A stretch of DNA of 64,000 bases. Origin: Sphingomicrobium clamense. Its GTDB lineage: Bacteria; Pseudomonadota; Alphaproteobacteria; Sphingomonadales; Sphingomonadaceae. The notes beneath the pieces were generated by a model that was not told the DNA's origin, did no database searches, and worked only from the letters and a program-made list of their open reading frames with translations. Position numbers and translations under genes: made by a program. The stretch lies in assembly GCF_019264355.1 (NCBI RefSeq), contig NZ_JAHVAH010000001.1, forward strand, positions 976,001 to 1,040,000. Direction: 5' to 3'. Below are positions 41,746 to 51,618 of the stretch, one piece after another (position 1 is the first letter of the stretch; each line of letters starts with the position of its first letter).

Positions 41746-42305
41746 AGTTTTCGCACCAGCGTTTCGGCCATCGCGATCCAGGGCGGGTCGGTGACGACCT
41801 GCTGGCGCCCGCCGGCGGTGATGGGAAGCAGCAGGAACTTGTCGCCGTCGCGGTCGATCATGCGACCGAACAAGAAGCGACCTGCGGGACGCGGGACGAG
41901 CACGTCCTTGTTGAGCGCCTTGCCGAAATCGTCTCCTGCCATCTTGCGGCACCAGATCTCGTCGCCTGCGCGATAGTCGCCGACGCCGGTGGCCACGGTG
42001 ATCGCGACCTGATCGGACGAAGGCGAGGGGGGCAGGACGATGGCTGCCTTTTCGGGCGCGTGCACCCCGTGGGGCCCAAGGATCGCCGCCACGCCGACAT
42101 CTTCGCGCCTGGGATGGTCGACCAACTCAGCGCTGTCGACACCGAGCGCGTTCGCGATGCGGTTGAGCCAGTCGACCGAGAGCGTGCGCATCCCCGTCTC
42201 CAGCCGCCCGATCGTCTGCGCGGTCGTCTTGGGCTCGCACTTTTCGGCAACCTGGCTGAGCGTCATGCCCTTGGCTTTGCGAACCTCGCGGATGCGGCTG
42301 ATCAT
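41742..42305 (-). CDS. XRE-family transcriptional regulator
   Basis: A 187-residue regulator. N-terminal helix-turn-helix of the Cro/C1 type (IREVRKAKGMTLSQVAEKC, TIGRLETGMRTLSVDWLNRIANALGV, about 4-55). The C-terminal part (about 80-187) alternates strands with VGDYRAGDEIWCRKM and VLVPRPAGRFLFGRMIDR, like the peptidase-S24-type dimerisation domains of phage repressors but without an obvious Ser/Lys pair. ATG 42305 is divergent from the DUF6456 gene. A phage origin was considered, but no other phage gene is near. Confidence 0.82.
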   Translation of the reverse strand: MISRIREVRKAKGMTLSQVAEKCEPKTTAQTIGRLETGMRTLSVDWLNRIANALGVDSAELVDHPRREDVGVAAILGPHGVHAPEKAAIVLPPSPSSDQVAITVATGVGDYRAGDEIWCRKMAGDDFGKALNKDVLVPRPAGRFLFGRMIDRDGDKFLLLPITAGGRQQVVTDPPWIAMAETLVRKL

Positions 42306-42410
42306 CGTTGTCCCCCTTAGCAGATAACCAAATCGGTTTTTCTTCTGTCCTACATACGAGCCTTCATGGCAAGTGCAAATCGACTCGCAACCCGGATGGA
42401 AGGATCGCAA

Positions 42411-42893
42411 ATGGGAAAACGCTTGCTGGAAGAACGCTCGTTCGAGGGCGCCGTCGTGGGGCGCAAGGTCGCGCAAGGAACGCGGCGCAGCGTTACGGTC
42501 AACCACGCGGAAAGCCCGCTCGACTGGCTTCGCTCGCGCGGACACGTGACCGAGCGGCACTTCATCGCCGGCGAGCGGCTACGGATCGATTATGAGCGCG
42601 CCCAGCTCGCCCCGCGAACCACCATGGCGTGGGACGCCGCCCCAGTCTCGCACGGTCGTGGCGGCGCGTCGAGCGCGCCCGAAGCGCCGATCGGCCAGCT
42701 CGACGCCAAGCGCCGCTTCGACGCTGCCGTGGCCGAAGCGGGCAAGGGGCTTGCCGACATATTGTGGCGGGTGGTGTGCGCGGGCGAGGGGATGCGCGAT
42801 GCCGAGAGCGCACTCGGCTGGCCGGCGCGCTCGGGCAAGCTGGTGCTCACCCTCGCGCTCGACCGGGTCGCGGATTTTTACCGCATCAAGTGA
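42411..42893 (+). CDS. DUF6456-type DNA-binding-like protein
   Basis: A 160-residue protein. The segment ESPLDWLRSRGHVTERHFIAGERLRIDYERAQL and the C-terminal helical segment WPARSGKLVLTLALDRVADFY match the DUF6456 domain, which is widespread in Alphaproteobacteria and appears to carry a helix-turn-helix. The ATG at 42411 follows GGAAGGA; an ATG at 42366 is possible but adds sequence antisense to the regulator leader. It is divergent from the XRE gene. Confidence 0.75.
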   Translation: MGKRLLEERSFEGAVVGRKVAQGTRRSVTVNHAESPLDWLRSRGHVTERHFIAGERLRIDYERAQLAPRTTMAWDAAPVSHGRGGASSAPEAPIGQLDAKRRFDAAVAEAGKGLADILWRVVCAGEGMRDAESALGWPARSGKLVLTLALDRVADFYRIK

Positions 42894-42896
42894 CCG

Positions 42897-43118
42897 TCAG
42901 TCGGTCTTATGCTCTTTCTCGAGCCCAGCGCGCGGACCGCCCTGGCCGTCTTCCTGATACTCGACCGCATCGAAATTCTCGGTGTCGAGCGCGTCGATCT
43001 TGTCTTCGTTGAGCAGCGCAGGCGCTTCCTCGTTGGACGTTTCTTCCGAACGCGCGCCGCCATAATCGGCCTGTCCGGTGTTGGTCGGTTTCTTCTGTTC
43101 CAGCTTGTCGTCGCTCAT
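42897..43118 (-). CDS. Small hydrophilic acidic protein, unknown
   Basis: A 73-residue, charged, probably disordered protein (DDKLEQKKPTNTGQADYGG, NEDKIDALDTENFDAVEYQE). No family recognised. The ATG at 43118 follows GAAAGGAGA. Convergent with the DUF6456 gene, three bases apart. Confidence 0.6.
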   Translation of the reverse strand: MSDDKLEQKKPTNTGQADYGGARSEETSNEEAPALLNEDKIDALDTENFDAVEYQEDGQGGPRAGLEKEHKTD

Positions 43119-43177
43119 GATGTCTCCTTTCGCAACACCAACGGGCGGCCCCGCATCCGCGTTCCGGACAGCAAAAA

Positions 43178-43202
43178 GGCCGCCGGGACGATCCCGACGG
43201 CC
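43178..43202 (-). terminator. Terminator of the rpsF-rpsR-rplI operon
   Basis: GGCCGCCGGGA at 43178-43188 pairs with 43192-43202 with one mismatch, and the minus strand continues with TTTTTGC. It lies about 30 bp after the rplI stop. Confidence 0.85.
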
Positions 43203-43229
43203 TCTTTGTTTCTGCGATGAAAGAGAGGC

Positions 43230-43976
43230 TTAAGCCTTCTCTTCCTCGTCACCTTCGGCAGCAGCCTCTTCGGCTTCGACTTCGGCGGCAGCCTCGTCGG
43301 CGTCCGCTTCGGCTTCGGCTTCACCGGCGTCCGCATCGGCGTCGTCAGCCGCAGCTTCGGCAGCCGGATCGGCGAGCTCGATGGTGCCGTCTTCGCCGAC
43401 CACCTGGCCGGGCTCGAGAACGACGTCTTCATCGACACCGGCTTCGATCGCGGTTTCGAGCAGTTCGGCCTGCTCTTCTTCCGCCATGCGCGCGATGATG
43501 TCGACGCCTTCGGCCTGCAGTTCGGCTTCCTCGGGCGAGCGGGCGACGTTCGCCTGCACGGTGACCGAGACTTCCGGGTGCAGGACGATGACGACGTCGT
43601 GCATGCCGATGGTCTTGATCGGGCGGACCAGCTGGACCTGGCTCTTTTCGATCTTGTGACCTTCTTCGGCCATGCCGGCGACCATGTCGCGGGTCGAGAC
43701 CGAACCGTAAAGCTGACCGGTGTTCGAGGCCTGGCGGATCAGGACGAGCTTGGTGCCGTCCATCTTCTCGCCAATCTTCTCGGCTTCGGTGCGCTTTTCG
43801 GCATTTTCTTTTTCGATACGATCGCGGTTCGCTTCGAACACGGCCTTGTTGGCGTCGTTCGCGCGCAGCGCTTTCTTGTTCGGGAGCAGGTAGTTGCGGG
43901 CATAACCGTTCTTGACGGTTACGACGTCGCCGATACCACCCAGCTTTTCCACGCGTTCAAGCAGGATCACGTCCAT
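43230..43976 (-). CDS. rplI: Ribosomal protein L9 with long acidic C-terminal tail
   Basis: A 248-residue large-subunit protein. Residues 1-150 are normal L9: MDVILLERVEKLGGIGDVVT, NGYARNYLLPNKKALRA, the connecting helix and the C-terminal domain with GQLYGSVSTRDM and DVVIVLHPEVSVTVQANV. L9 is usually about 150 long. Here a tail of about 60-95 residues follows, ending in a run of Ala, Glu and Asp (repeats such as ADADAGEAEAEADADEAAAE). The tail should be disordered and strongly negative. It is the last gene of the rpsF-rpsR-rplI operon. Confidence 0.94.
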   Translation of the reverse strand: MDVILLERVEKLGGIGDVVTVKNGYARNYLLPNKKALRANDANKAVFEANRDRIEKENAEKRTEAEKIGEKMDGTKLVLIRQASNTGQLYGSVSTRDMVAGMAEEGHKIEKSQVQLVRPIKTIGMHDVVIVLHPEVSVTVQANVARSPEEAELQAEGVDIIARMAEEEQAELLETAIEAGVDEDVVLEPGQVVGEDGTIELADPAAEAAADDADADAGEAEAEADADEAAAEVEAEEAAAEGDEEEKA

Positions 43977-43987
43977 GGTTCGTCTCC

Positions 43988-44212
43988 TTACTTAACGATG
44001 TAGGGCAGGAGGCCGATGTGGCGAGCACGCTTGATCGCCTTGGCGAGTTCGCGCTGCTTCTTGGCCGACACGGCGGTGATACGCGAGGGAACGATCTTCC
44101 CACGCTCGGAGATGAAACCCTGGAGAAGCTTCACGTCCTTGTAATCGATGACCGGAGCATCTTCGCCCGAAAAGGGGCAGCTCTTACGGCGACGGAAAAA
44201 CGGACGAGCCAT
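43988..44212 (-). CDS. rpsR: Ribosomal protein S18
   Basis: A 74-residue small-subunit protein: [60 protein letters not shown] and the end [12 protein letters not shown]. Full length. The ATG at 44212 overlaps the rpsF stop by one base (TAATG), so translation is coupled to S6, with which S18 forms a heterodimer on the ribosome. Confidence 0.97.
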   Translation of the reverse strand: MARPFFRRRKSCPFSGEDAPVIDYKDVKLLQGFISERGKIVPSRITAVSAKKQRELAKAIKRARHIGLLPYIVK

Positions 44213-44565
44213 TAGTTGCGCTCCTTCTTGCCGCGGCGTTCGCGGTCCTTGCGCATCATCACCGAGGGACCGTCTTCGTGGGCGTCCACGCGAATGGTCA
44301 TGTAACGGATGACGTCTTCGTTGATGCGGGTCTGGCGTTCCAGCTCTTCGACTGCCGCAGGCGGCGTGTCGAGACGCATCATGACGTAGTGCGACTTGCG
44401 GTTCTTCTGGATCTTGTAGGCCATCGACTTGAGGCCCCAATTTTCGGTTTCGACCACCTTGCCGCCATTGTCGGCGATGATCTTCCCGGCTTCCTCGGTC
44501 AGGTTGTCGACCTGCGCTTGCGCAAGGTCCTGACGCGCGAGGAAGATGTGCTCGTAGAGCGCCAT
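44212..44565 (-). CDS. rpsF: Ribosomal protein S6
   Basis: A 117-residue small-subunit protein: [40 protein letters not shown] and [19 protein letters not shown], then a charged tail [11 protein letters not shown]. First gene of the S6-S18-L9 operon; S6-S18 may repress their own operon in other bacteria, although no matching leader structure was identified here. Confidence 0.96.
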   Translation of the reverse strand: MALYEHIFLARQDLAQAQVDNLTEEAGKIIADNGGKVVETENWGLKSMAYKIQKNRKSHYVMMRLDTPPAAVEELERQTRINEDVIRYMTIRVDAHEDGPSVMMRKDRERRGKKERN

Positions 44566-44781
44566 ATTTCTTCTCTCATGTTGGCCGATCGTTGACGCGG
44601 CACCATGCCGACGCCCCTCCGGCTATCGTCTCGTATTCAATCGTTTGCGTGAACCCGGCAGGCCGGGACGACGCGGCAAAATTCCGAACGGAATCGCTTC
44701 CGACCGGTCTTGCGAGGCGCCCATTGCCGGAATTCACGGCCTATGGCAAGCCCTTGGGCCAATGCAACGATGGGGAGCGGG

Positions 44782-45402
44782 GTGTTGATTGCAGAACAGA
44801 CTCACGACGCAATCCGGTTGGCTGCGCGGTTCAACAATCTCATGTTCGGGCTCTTCGGCGCGTGGTTGGCGCTTGTCCTGATGTTCTGGTTGCGCGCTTG
44901 GGGGCCGTTGCTTCCATTCGACGAAGCACCATTGCAGGCATCGGCCCCGATATGGTTCGCGGTCAGTGTAGCAGCAGCGGCAATCGCGGCGAAACTCCCG
45001 AGACGTTACTATCTGCCGCGGCGAGCCGAGATCGATGGGGGCATCTATCGATCAATGGGCGTCCCGCAGTTTCGGGCGATGATCACCGATGGCGATTTCA
45101 TCAACGCGTTCGTCCGCCGGCGTCATCCCGGATATCGCGTCCACCGTGGCTCGGACGCTCTCGCCTCGCTCGTCGCGCGGGGCATGCAATCAGAACGATC
45201 GCATCACGCCTTGCTTTGGTTCGGACTGGGGACGTCAATCTGCGCGGCCGTCGGGGGATGGCACGGCTGGGCGGCCCTGATCGGGTTGGGGAATCTTGTC
45301 GGAAATTTCTACCCGGTCATACTCCAGCGTTATACGCGTGGGAGAGTGTGGCGAGTGCGACCGATGGCGGTTCGCCAGGCCCTGGGTGTGGACATTGGCT
45401 GA
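44782..45402 (+). CDS. CrtO-like membrane acyltransferase family protein, tentative
   Basis: A 206-residue protein with four hydrophobic segments (near 23-40, 55-75, 145-165 and 165-180). The C-terminal GNLVGNFYPVILQRYTRGRV resembles the N-x-x-P-x-x-x-QRYNR signature of glycosyl-diaponeurosporenoate acyltransferase (CrtO) relatives, and SERSHHALLWFGL gives the E-x-x-H pattern. The family link is weak. GTG 44782 has GGGGAG upstream; an ATG at 44770 is the alternative. An inverted repeat ATTCCG-AA-CGGAAT at 44681-44694 in the leader could be an operator. Confidence 0.5.
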   Translation: MLIAEQTHDAIRLAARFNNLMFGLFGAWLALVLMFWLRAWGPLLPFDEAPLQASAPIWFAVSVAAAAIAAKLPRRYYLPRRAEIDGGIYRSMGVPQFRAMITDGDFINAFVRRRHPGYRVHRGSDALASLVARGMQSERSHHALLWFGLGTSICAAVGGWHGWAALIGLGNLVGNFYPVILQRYTRGRVWRVRPMAVRQALGVDIG

Positions 45403-46531
45403 GCCGGATCTTCGACTAGACCCGCTCGAGGATCTGAGCCTGCCGGGCTGGGTGTATCACGACGCCGACTTTTTCGAGGCCGAGAAGGCGGCATTCCTTC
45501 GCAAAGCGCCGCAGGTCGTCTGCCACGTCAGCGAGATCCAGCAGCCGGGCGAGTGGCGCAAGCTCGACTATCTGGGCGAGAGCGTGATCGTCATTCGCGG
45601 CGATGACAGGACCGTCCGCGCTTTCCACAATGTCTGCCGCCATCGCGGCTCGCGGCTGGTCGACGATGAGGGCGGTTGCGACCGCGTCCTGACCTGCCCG
45701 TATCACGGCTGGAGCTACGGGCGGGATGGCGCGCTTCGCGGGGTGCCGCACCGCGAGCAATATCCCGGGCTCGTTTCCGAAGACTGGGCGTTGAAGCCTG
45801 TCGCAGTCGAGGAATGGCAGGGCTTCTATTTTGTGACGCTCGAACCCGGCGCGCCATCGGTGGCCGAGACGATGGCGCCCTACGAAGCCGAGATCGCGCC
45901 CTATCGCTTTGCCGAAATGGCCCCCATCGGCCGGGTCACGCTGCGCCCGCGCCGCCTCAACTGGAAGACGATTGCCGACAATTATTCCGACGGTCTGCAT
46001 ATCCCGGTCGGCCATCCCGGCCTTACCCGCTTGTTCGGCAAGGATTACCGGATCGAGGCGGGCGAGCATGTCGACCGGATGGAGGGCGACTTGCGCGATA
46101 CGCCGTCGGCCAATCCGTCCGAGCGCGCCTACCAGCAATTCCTGCCCGACGCCGCGCACCTACCTGACAGCCACAAGCGCAAATGGCTCTATTTCAAGCT
46201 GTTCCCGAACGTCGCCTTCGACATCTATCCCGACCAGGTCGATTTCATGCAGTTCCTGCCCGTCTCCGCGACCGAGACGGTGATCCGCGAGATCAGCTAC
46301 GCGCTCCCCGACGATCGCCGCGAGATGAAGGTCGCGCGCTACCTCAACTGGCGCATCAACCGACAGGTCAACGCCGAGGATACGATGCTGGTCGAGCGCG
46401 TACAGGCAGGCATGGAAAGCGGCGCCTACGAACCAGGGCCGCTGGGAACCAGCGAAGTCTGCCTGCGCAGCTTCGCGCGTCGCCTGCGCCGTGAGCTCCC
46501 GCAAGCGCGGGGGGCAGCACCTCCCGCCTAG
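45395..46531 (+). CDS. Aromatic ring-hydroxylating dioxygenase alpha-subunit-like (Rieske) protein
   Basis: A protein of about 378 residues. Rieske [2Fe-2S] site C-x-H-x17-C-x2-H in FHNVCRHRGSRLVDDEGGCD and LTCPYHGWSYGRDG. Catalytic iron site in TIADNYSDGLHIPVGHPGL (Asp, two His), and the SRPBCC-type C-terminal half follows. The enzyme would add oxygen to an aromatic, sterol-like or amine substrate, but no reductase or ferredoxin is adjacent. The start is unsure: TTG 45395 or GTG 45386, both overlapping the end of the preceding gene, which indicates coupling with it. Confidence 0.85.
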   Translation: MAEPDLRLDPLEDLSLPGWVYHDADFFEAEKAAFLRKAPQVVCHVSEIQQPGEWRKLDYLGESVIVIRGDDRTVRAFHNVCRHRGSRLVDDEGGCDRVLTCPYHGWSYGRDGALRGVPHREQYPGLVSEDWALKPVAVEEWQGFYFVTLEPGAPSVAETMAPYEAEIAPYRFAEMAPIGRVTLRPRRLNWKTIADNYSDGLHIPVGHPGLTRLFGKDYRIEAGEHVDRMEGDLRDTPSANPSERAYQQFLPDAAHLPDSHKRKWLYFKLFPNVAFDIYPDQVDFMQFLPVSATETVIREISYALPDDRREMKVARYLNWRINRQVNAEDTMLVERVQAGMESGAYEPGPLGTSEVCLRSFARRLRRELPQARGAAPPA

Positions 46532-46588
46532 CCAAACGCCTTCCGCCGCGCTAACCGCAGCGCCGAAAAAGAGGGAGTATCGACTACG

Positions 46589-47512
46589 ATGCGTGCATTC
46601 ATCTTTCCGGGTCAGGGCAGCCAGAAGGTCGGCATGGGCGCCGAGCTCGCGGACGCCAGCAGCGCCGCTCGCGACGTCTTCGGTGAGGTCGACGAGGCGC
46701 TTGGCCAGCATTTGTTCAAGCTGATGGTCGAGGGGCCGGCGGACGAGCTGACCATGACCGCCAACGCCCAGCCCGCCATCATGGCACATTCGATTGCCGT
46801 GCTGCGGACCATGGGCATCGACCTTGCGGATAAGGCCGACTTCGTGGCGGGACACAGCCTTGGCGAATATTCCGCGCTCGCCGCTGCCGGCACGTTCGAG
46901 CTGGCCGAGACCGCCAAGTTGCTGCGTATTCGCGGCGATGCGATGCAGGCCGCCGTGCCGGTCGGCGTTGGCGCGATGGCCGCGCTTCTGGGCGTCGATA
47001 TCGAGAAGGCCGAAGAAATCGCTGCAGCCTGCGCCGAGGGCGAGGTGTGCGAAGTCGCCAACGACAATGACCCGGGGCAGGTTGTCCTGTCGGGCCACGC
47101 CTCGGCCATCGACCGCGTCGTCGAACGCGCCAAGGACATGGGTGCCAAGCGCGCGATCAAGCTGCCGGTCTCGGCGCCGTTCCACTGCTCGCTGATGCAG
47201 CCCGCTGCCGACCGCATGGCCGAAGCGCTTGGCGGGGCCAGCATGCATGCGCCGTCTGTCGCGCTCTATGCCAACGTCACCGCCGCGCCGACGAGCGATC
47301 CCGACGCCATCCGCGACCAACTGGTCAGCCAGGTGACCGGCCGCGTGCGCTGGCGCGAAAGCGTCGCCGCGATGGCCGACGCGGGCGTCACCCAGTTCGT
47401 CGAAGTCGGCGGCAAGGTTTTGGGCCCCATGGTCAAGAAGATCGCGCCGGACGCCGAAACGGTGAGCCTCGTCACCATGGAAGATATCGAAACATTCGCG
47501 AAGGAAGTCTGA
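46589..47512 (+). CDS. fabD: Malonyl-CoA:ACP transacylase
   Basis: A 307-residue enzyme that loads malonyl groups onto acyl carrier protein for fatty-acid synthesis. FIFPGQGSQKVGMGAEL at the start, nucleophile Ser90 in GHSLGEYSA, the oxyanion/base region with APFHCSLMQPA (active His), and GGKVLGPMVKK near the end. Full length. Its stop overlaps the fabG start (TGATG). acpP and fabF are not seen directly downstream. Confidence 0.96.
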   Translation: MRAFIFPGQGSQKVGMGAELADASSAARDVFGEVDEALGQHLFKLMVEGPADELTMTANAQPAIMAHSIAVLRTMGIDLADKADFVAGHSLGEYSALAAAGTFELAETAKLLRIRGDAMQAAVPVGVGAMAALLGVDIEKAEEIAAACAEGEVCEVANDNDPGQVVLSGHASAIDRVVERAKDMGAKRAIKLPVSAPFHCSLMQPAADRMAEALGGASMHAPSVALYANVTAAPTSDPDAIRDQLVSQVTGRVRWRESVAAMADAGVTQFVEVGGKVLGPMVKKIAPDAETVSLVTMEDIETFAKEV

Positions 47513-48249
47513 TGTTCTCACTCGAAGGCAAAACAGCGCTGATCACGGGCGCATCGGGCGGGCTCGGTTCCGCGATCGCCAAGGCACTGTCGGCGCAGGG
47601 CGCGCGGCTGGCGCTGTCGGGCTCCAACAAGGACAAGCTCGAGGCGTTCGCCAAGGGCCTGGGCGGCGATCACGTCACGCTGGTCTGCAACCTGTCGGAC
47701 GGCGAAAGCGTCGACGCGCTCGTGCCCGCCGCCGTCGAGGCGCTCGGCAAGCTCGACATCCTCGTCAACAATGCCGGCATCACCCGCGACAACCTCGCCA
47801 TGCGGATGAAGGATGACGAGTGGAACGACGTCATCAAGGTCAATCTCGAGGCTGCCTTCCGCCTCATGCGCGCGGCGGTGAAGCCGATGATGCGCGCGCG
47901 CGGCGGGCGGATCATCAACATCAGCTCGGTGGTCGGCGAAACCGGCAATCCGGGCCAGATGAACTATGTCGCCTCCAAGGCCGGCATGGTCGGCATGTCG
48001 AAAGCGCTCGCACAAGAAGTAGCCAGCCGCGGCATCACCGTGAACTCGGTCGCCCCGGGCTTCATGACCAGCGCGATGACCGACGCGCTCGACGACAAGC
48101 AGAAGGACGCGATCCTGTCGAAAATCCCGATGGGCGCGATGGGCTCGGGCGACGATATCGGCGCCGCGGTCGCCTTCCTCGCGTCGGACGAGGCGGGCTA
48201 CATCACGGGACAGACGCTGCACATCAATGGCGGCATGGCGATGCCATAA
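47512..48249 (+). CDS. fabG: 3-oxoacyl-ACP reductase
   Basis: A 245-residue NADPH-dependent SDR of the fatty-acid cycle: ALITGASGGLGSAIAKALS, NNAGITRDNLAMRM, catalytic ISSVVGETGNPGQMNYVASK (Ser, Tyr, Lys) and VAPGFMTSAMT. NNAGITRDNL is the FabG hallmark. Translated with fabD; a strong terminator follows. Confidence 0.95.
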   Translation: MFSLEGKTALITGASGGLGSAIAKALSAQGARLALSGSNKDKLEAFAKGLGGDHVTLVCNLSDGESVDALVPAAVEALGKLDILVNNAGITRDNLAMRMKDDEWNDVIKVNLEAAFRLMRAAVKPMMRARGGRIINISSVVGETGNPGQMNYVASKAGMVGMSKALAQEVASRGITVNSVAPGFMTSAMTDALDDKQKDAILSKIPMGAMGSGDDIGAAVAFLASDEAGYITGQTLHINGGMAMP

Positions 48250-48272
48250 GAGCACCGACTTTTTTATCCTGG

Positions 48273-48307
48273 GGGCCCTGCAAGCGATTGCGGGGCCCTT
48301 ACTTTTT
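48273..48307 (+). terminator. Terminator after fabG
   Basis: GGGCCCTGCAA at 48273-48283 pairs with 48288-48298 around a GCGA loop with one T-G pair, followed by TTACTTTTT. Confidence 0.88.
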
Positions 48308-48320
48308 GGCTCGCCCAACC

Positions 48321-48348
48321 CTTGATGGCGAAAAAGCCACACCTATAT
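48321..48348 (+). promoter_or_regulatory. Heat-shock (sigma-32/RpoH) type promoter of dnaK
   Basis: CTTGAT at 48321-48326 and CCTATAT at 48342-48348 are 15 bp apart, close to the RpoH consensus CTTGAA-N13-15-CCCCATNT. A start near 48356 leaves a leader of about 65 nt before dnaK. Consistent with the usual control of dnaK in Alphaproteobacteria. Confidence 0.6.
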
Positions 48349-48420
48349 CGCGCCAGAGTTTGAAACATGCGGACGGCCGAAACGCCGTCTCAACAGGGGC
48401 TGAAGAGAGGGAATTTTTCT

Positions 48421-50358
<1,938 letters not shown>

Positions 50359-50367
50359 GGCCACATG

Positions 50368-50404
50368 AAGGGCGGCGTGAAGCGAAACGCTTTACGCCGC
50401 CCTT
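50368..50404 (+). terminator. 17-bp hairpin between dnaK and dnaJ
   Basis: Bases 50368-50384 pair with 50388-50404 over 17 bp with one G-U pair around an AAA loop. Only CTTTG follows, so termination should be partial, which would make less dnaJ than dnaK, as needed. It could also protect the 3' end of a dnaK message. Confidence 0.7.
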
Positions 50405-50429
50405 TGTCATGGGCGCGGGGATTTAGGGC

Positions 50430-51566
50430 ATGACTGTCCAGACCAACTATTACGAATTGCTGGGTGTCTCTCGTGACGCCGACGGGCCGACCATCAAGTC
50501 GGCCTATCGTCGTCTGGCGAAGGAATATCATCCCGACCGTCACGGCGGCTGCAAGGACCAGGAGGCCAAGTTCAAGGCCGTCAACGAGGCCTATGACTGC
50601 CTCAAAGATCCGCAGAAACGCGCCGCCTACGACCGTTTCGGCCATGATGCGTATCAGCAGGGCGCGGCGGGCGGAAACCCGTTTGGCGGCGGTCAGGGCG
50701 CGCAGGATTTCTCCGACATTTTCTCGTCCATCTTCGGCGACTTCATGAACGAGGCCGCTGCGCGTGGCGGCGGGCGCGGGCAGGCGGCTGCCGGCCGCGG
50801 TTCGGACCTGCGCTACGATCTCGAATTGTCGCTCGAGGAAGCTTTTGCGGGCATCGAAAAGACGATCACGATCGAGGCGCTCGCGCCGTGCGAACCGTGC
50901 GAGGGCAATGGCGCCAAGGGCGAGAGCAAGCCCGAAACCTGCGCCCAGTGTGGCGGTGCGGGCCGGGTACGTGCGCAGCAGGGCTTCTTCCTGGTCGAAC
51001 GCACTTGCCAGCGCTGTCTGGGCACCGGCCTGTCGATCGCCGACCCCTGTCCGCAGTGCGAAGGCGACGGTCGCGCGCTCAAGAAGCGCAAGGTCAGCGT
51101 CGATATTCCTGCGGGCGTCGATGAAGGCACGCGCATCCGCGTCGCGGGCGAGGGCGAGGCAGGGGTGCGCGGCGGACCGCCGGGCGACCTCTATCTCTTC
51201 GTCCACCAGAAACGGCACCCGATCTTCATGCGCGACGGCACCACGCTGGTCGCCGAATGTCCGGTCAGTTTTACGACCGCAGCGCTCGGCGGCGAGATCG
51301 AGGTGCCAGGCGTCGACGGCGAGAAGATCGAGGTCCGCATTCCGCCCGGCACTCAATCCGGCGAAACGATCCGCAAGCGCGGGGCGGGGATGAGTATCCT
51401 GCGCCAGAAGGGACGCGGTGACATGGTCGCGCGCATCCTCGTCGAAACGCCGACCAAGCTGTCGAAGGAGCAGAAGGACCTGCTGCAGCAGTTCCGCGAA
51501 ACCGAGACGGGTGAGGAATGTCCAAACGCCAAGGGCTTCTTCTCGCGCATCAAGGACATGCTCTAG
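50430..51566 (+). CDS. dnaJ: Chaperone DnaJ (Hsp40)
   Basis: A 378-residue co-chaperone. J domain 1-70 with YHPDRHGG (HPD); Gly/Phe region NPFGGGQGAQDFSDIFSSIF; and four zinc repeats CEPCEGNG, CAQCGGAG, CQRCLGTG and CPQCEGDG. C-terminal peptide-binding domains follow with VDIPAGVDEGTRIRVAGEGE. Type I DnaJ, full length. Confidence 0.97.
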   Translation: MTVQTNYYELLGVSRDADGPTIKSAYRRLAKEYHPDRHGGCKDQEAKFKAVNEAYDCLKDPQKRAAYDRFGHDAYQQGAAGGNPFGGGQGAQDFSDIFSSIFGDFMNEAAARGGGRGQAAAGRGSDLRYDLELSLEEAFAGIEKTITIEALAPCEPCEGNGAKGESKPETCAQCGGAGRVRAQQGFFLVERTCQRCLGTGLSIADPCPQCEGDGRALKKRKVSVDIPAGVDEGTRIRVAGEGEAGVRGGPPGDLYLFVHQKRHPIFMRDGTTLVAECPVSFTTAALGGEIEVPGVDGEKIEVRIPPGTQSGETIRKRGAGMSILRQKGRGDMVARILVETPTKLSKEQKDLLQQFRETETGEECPNAKGFFSRIKDML

Positions 51567-51593
51567 CCAAAGCGTGCGAAGGCGCTAGGCTGG

Positions 51594-51611
51594 CTCCCTG
51601 AAAACAGGGAG
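51594..51611 (+). promoter_or_regulatory. Hairpin covering the ribosome site of the next gene
   Basis: CTCCCTG at 51594-51600 pairs with CAGGGAG at 51605-51611 around AAAA. The second arm contains AGGGAG, the only ribosome site of the gene at 51619, so it would be masked when the hairpin is formed. AAAAACC follows. It may be a simple thermometer-like switch or the tail hairpin of dnaJ. Confidence 0.45.
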
Positions 51612-51618
51612 AAAAACC

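Noticed and set aside
41742..42893. XRE regulator and DUF6456 gene as a prophage remnant
   Set aside because: No structural, lysis or integrase genes nearby, and both are common chromosomal genes in this group.
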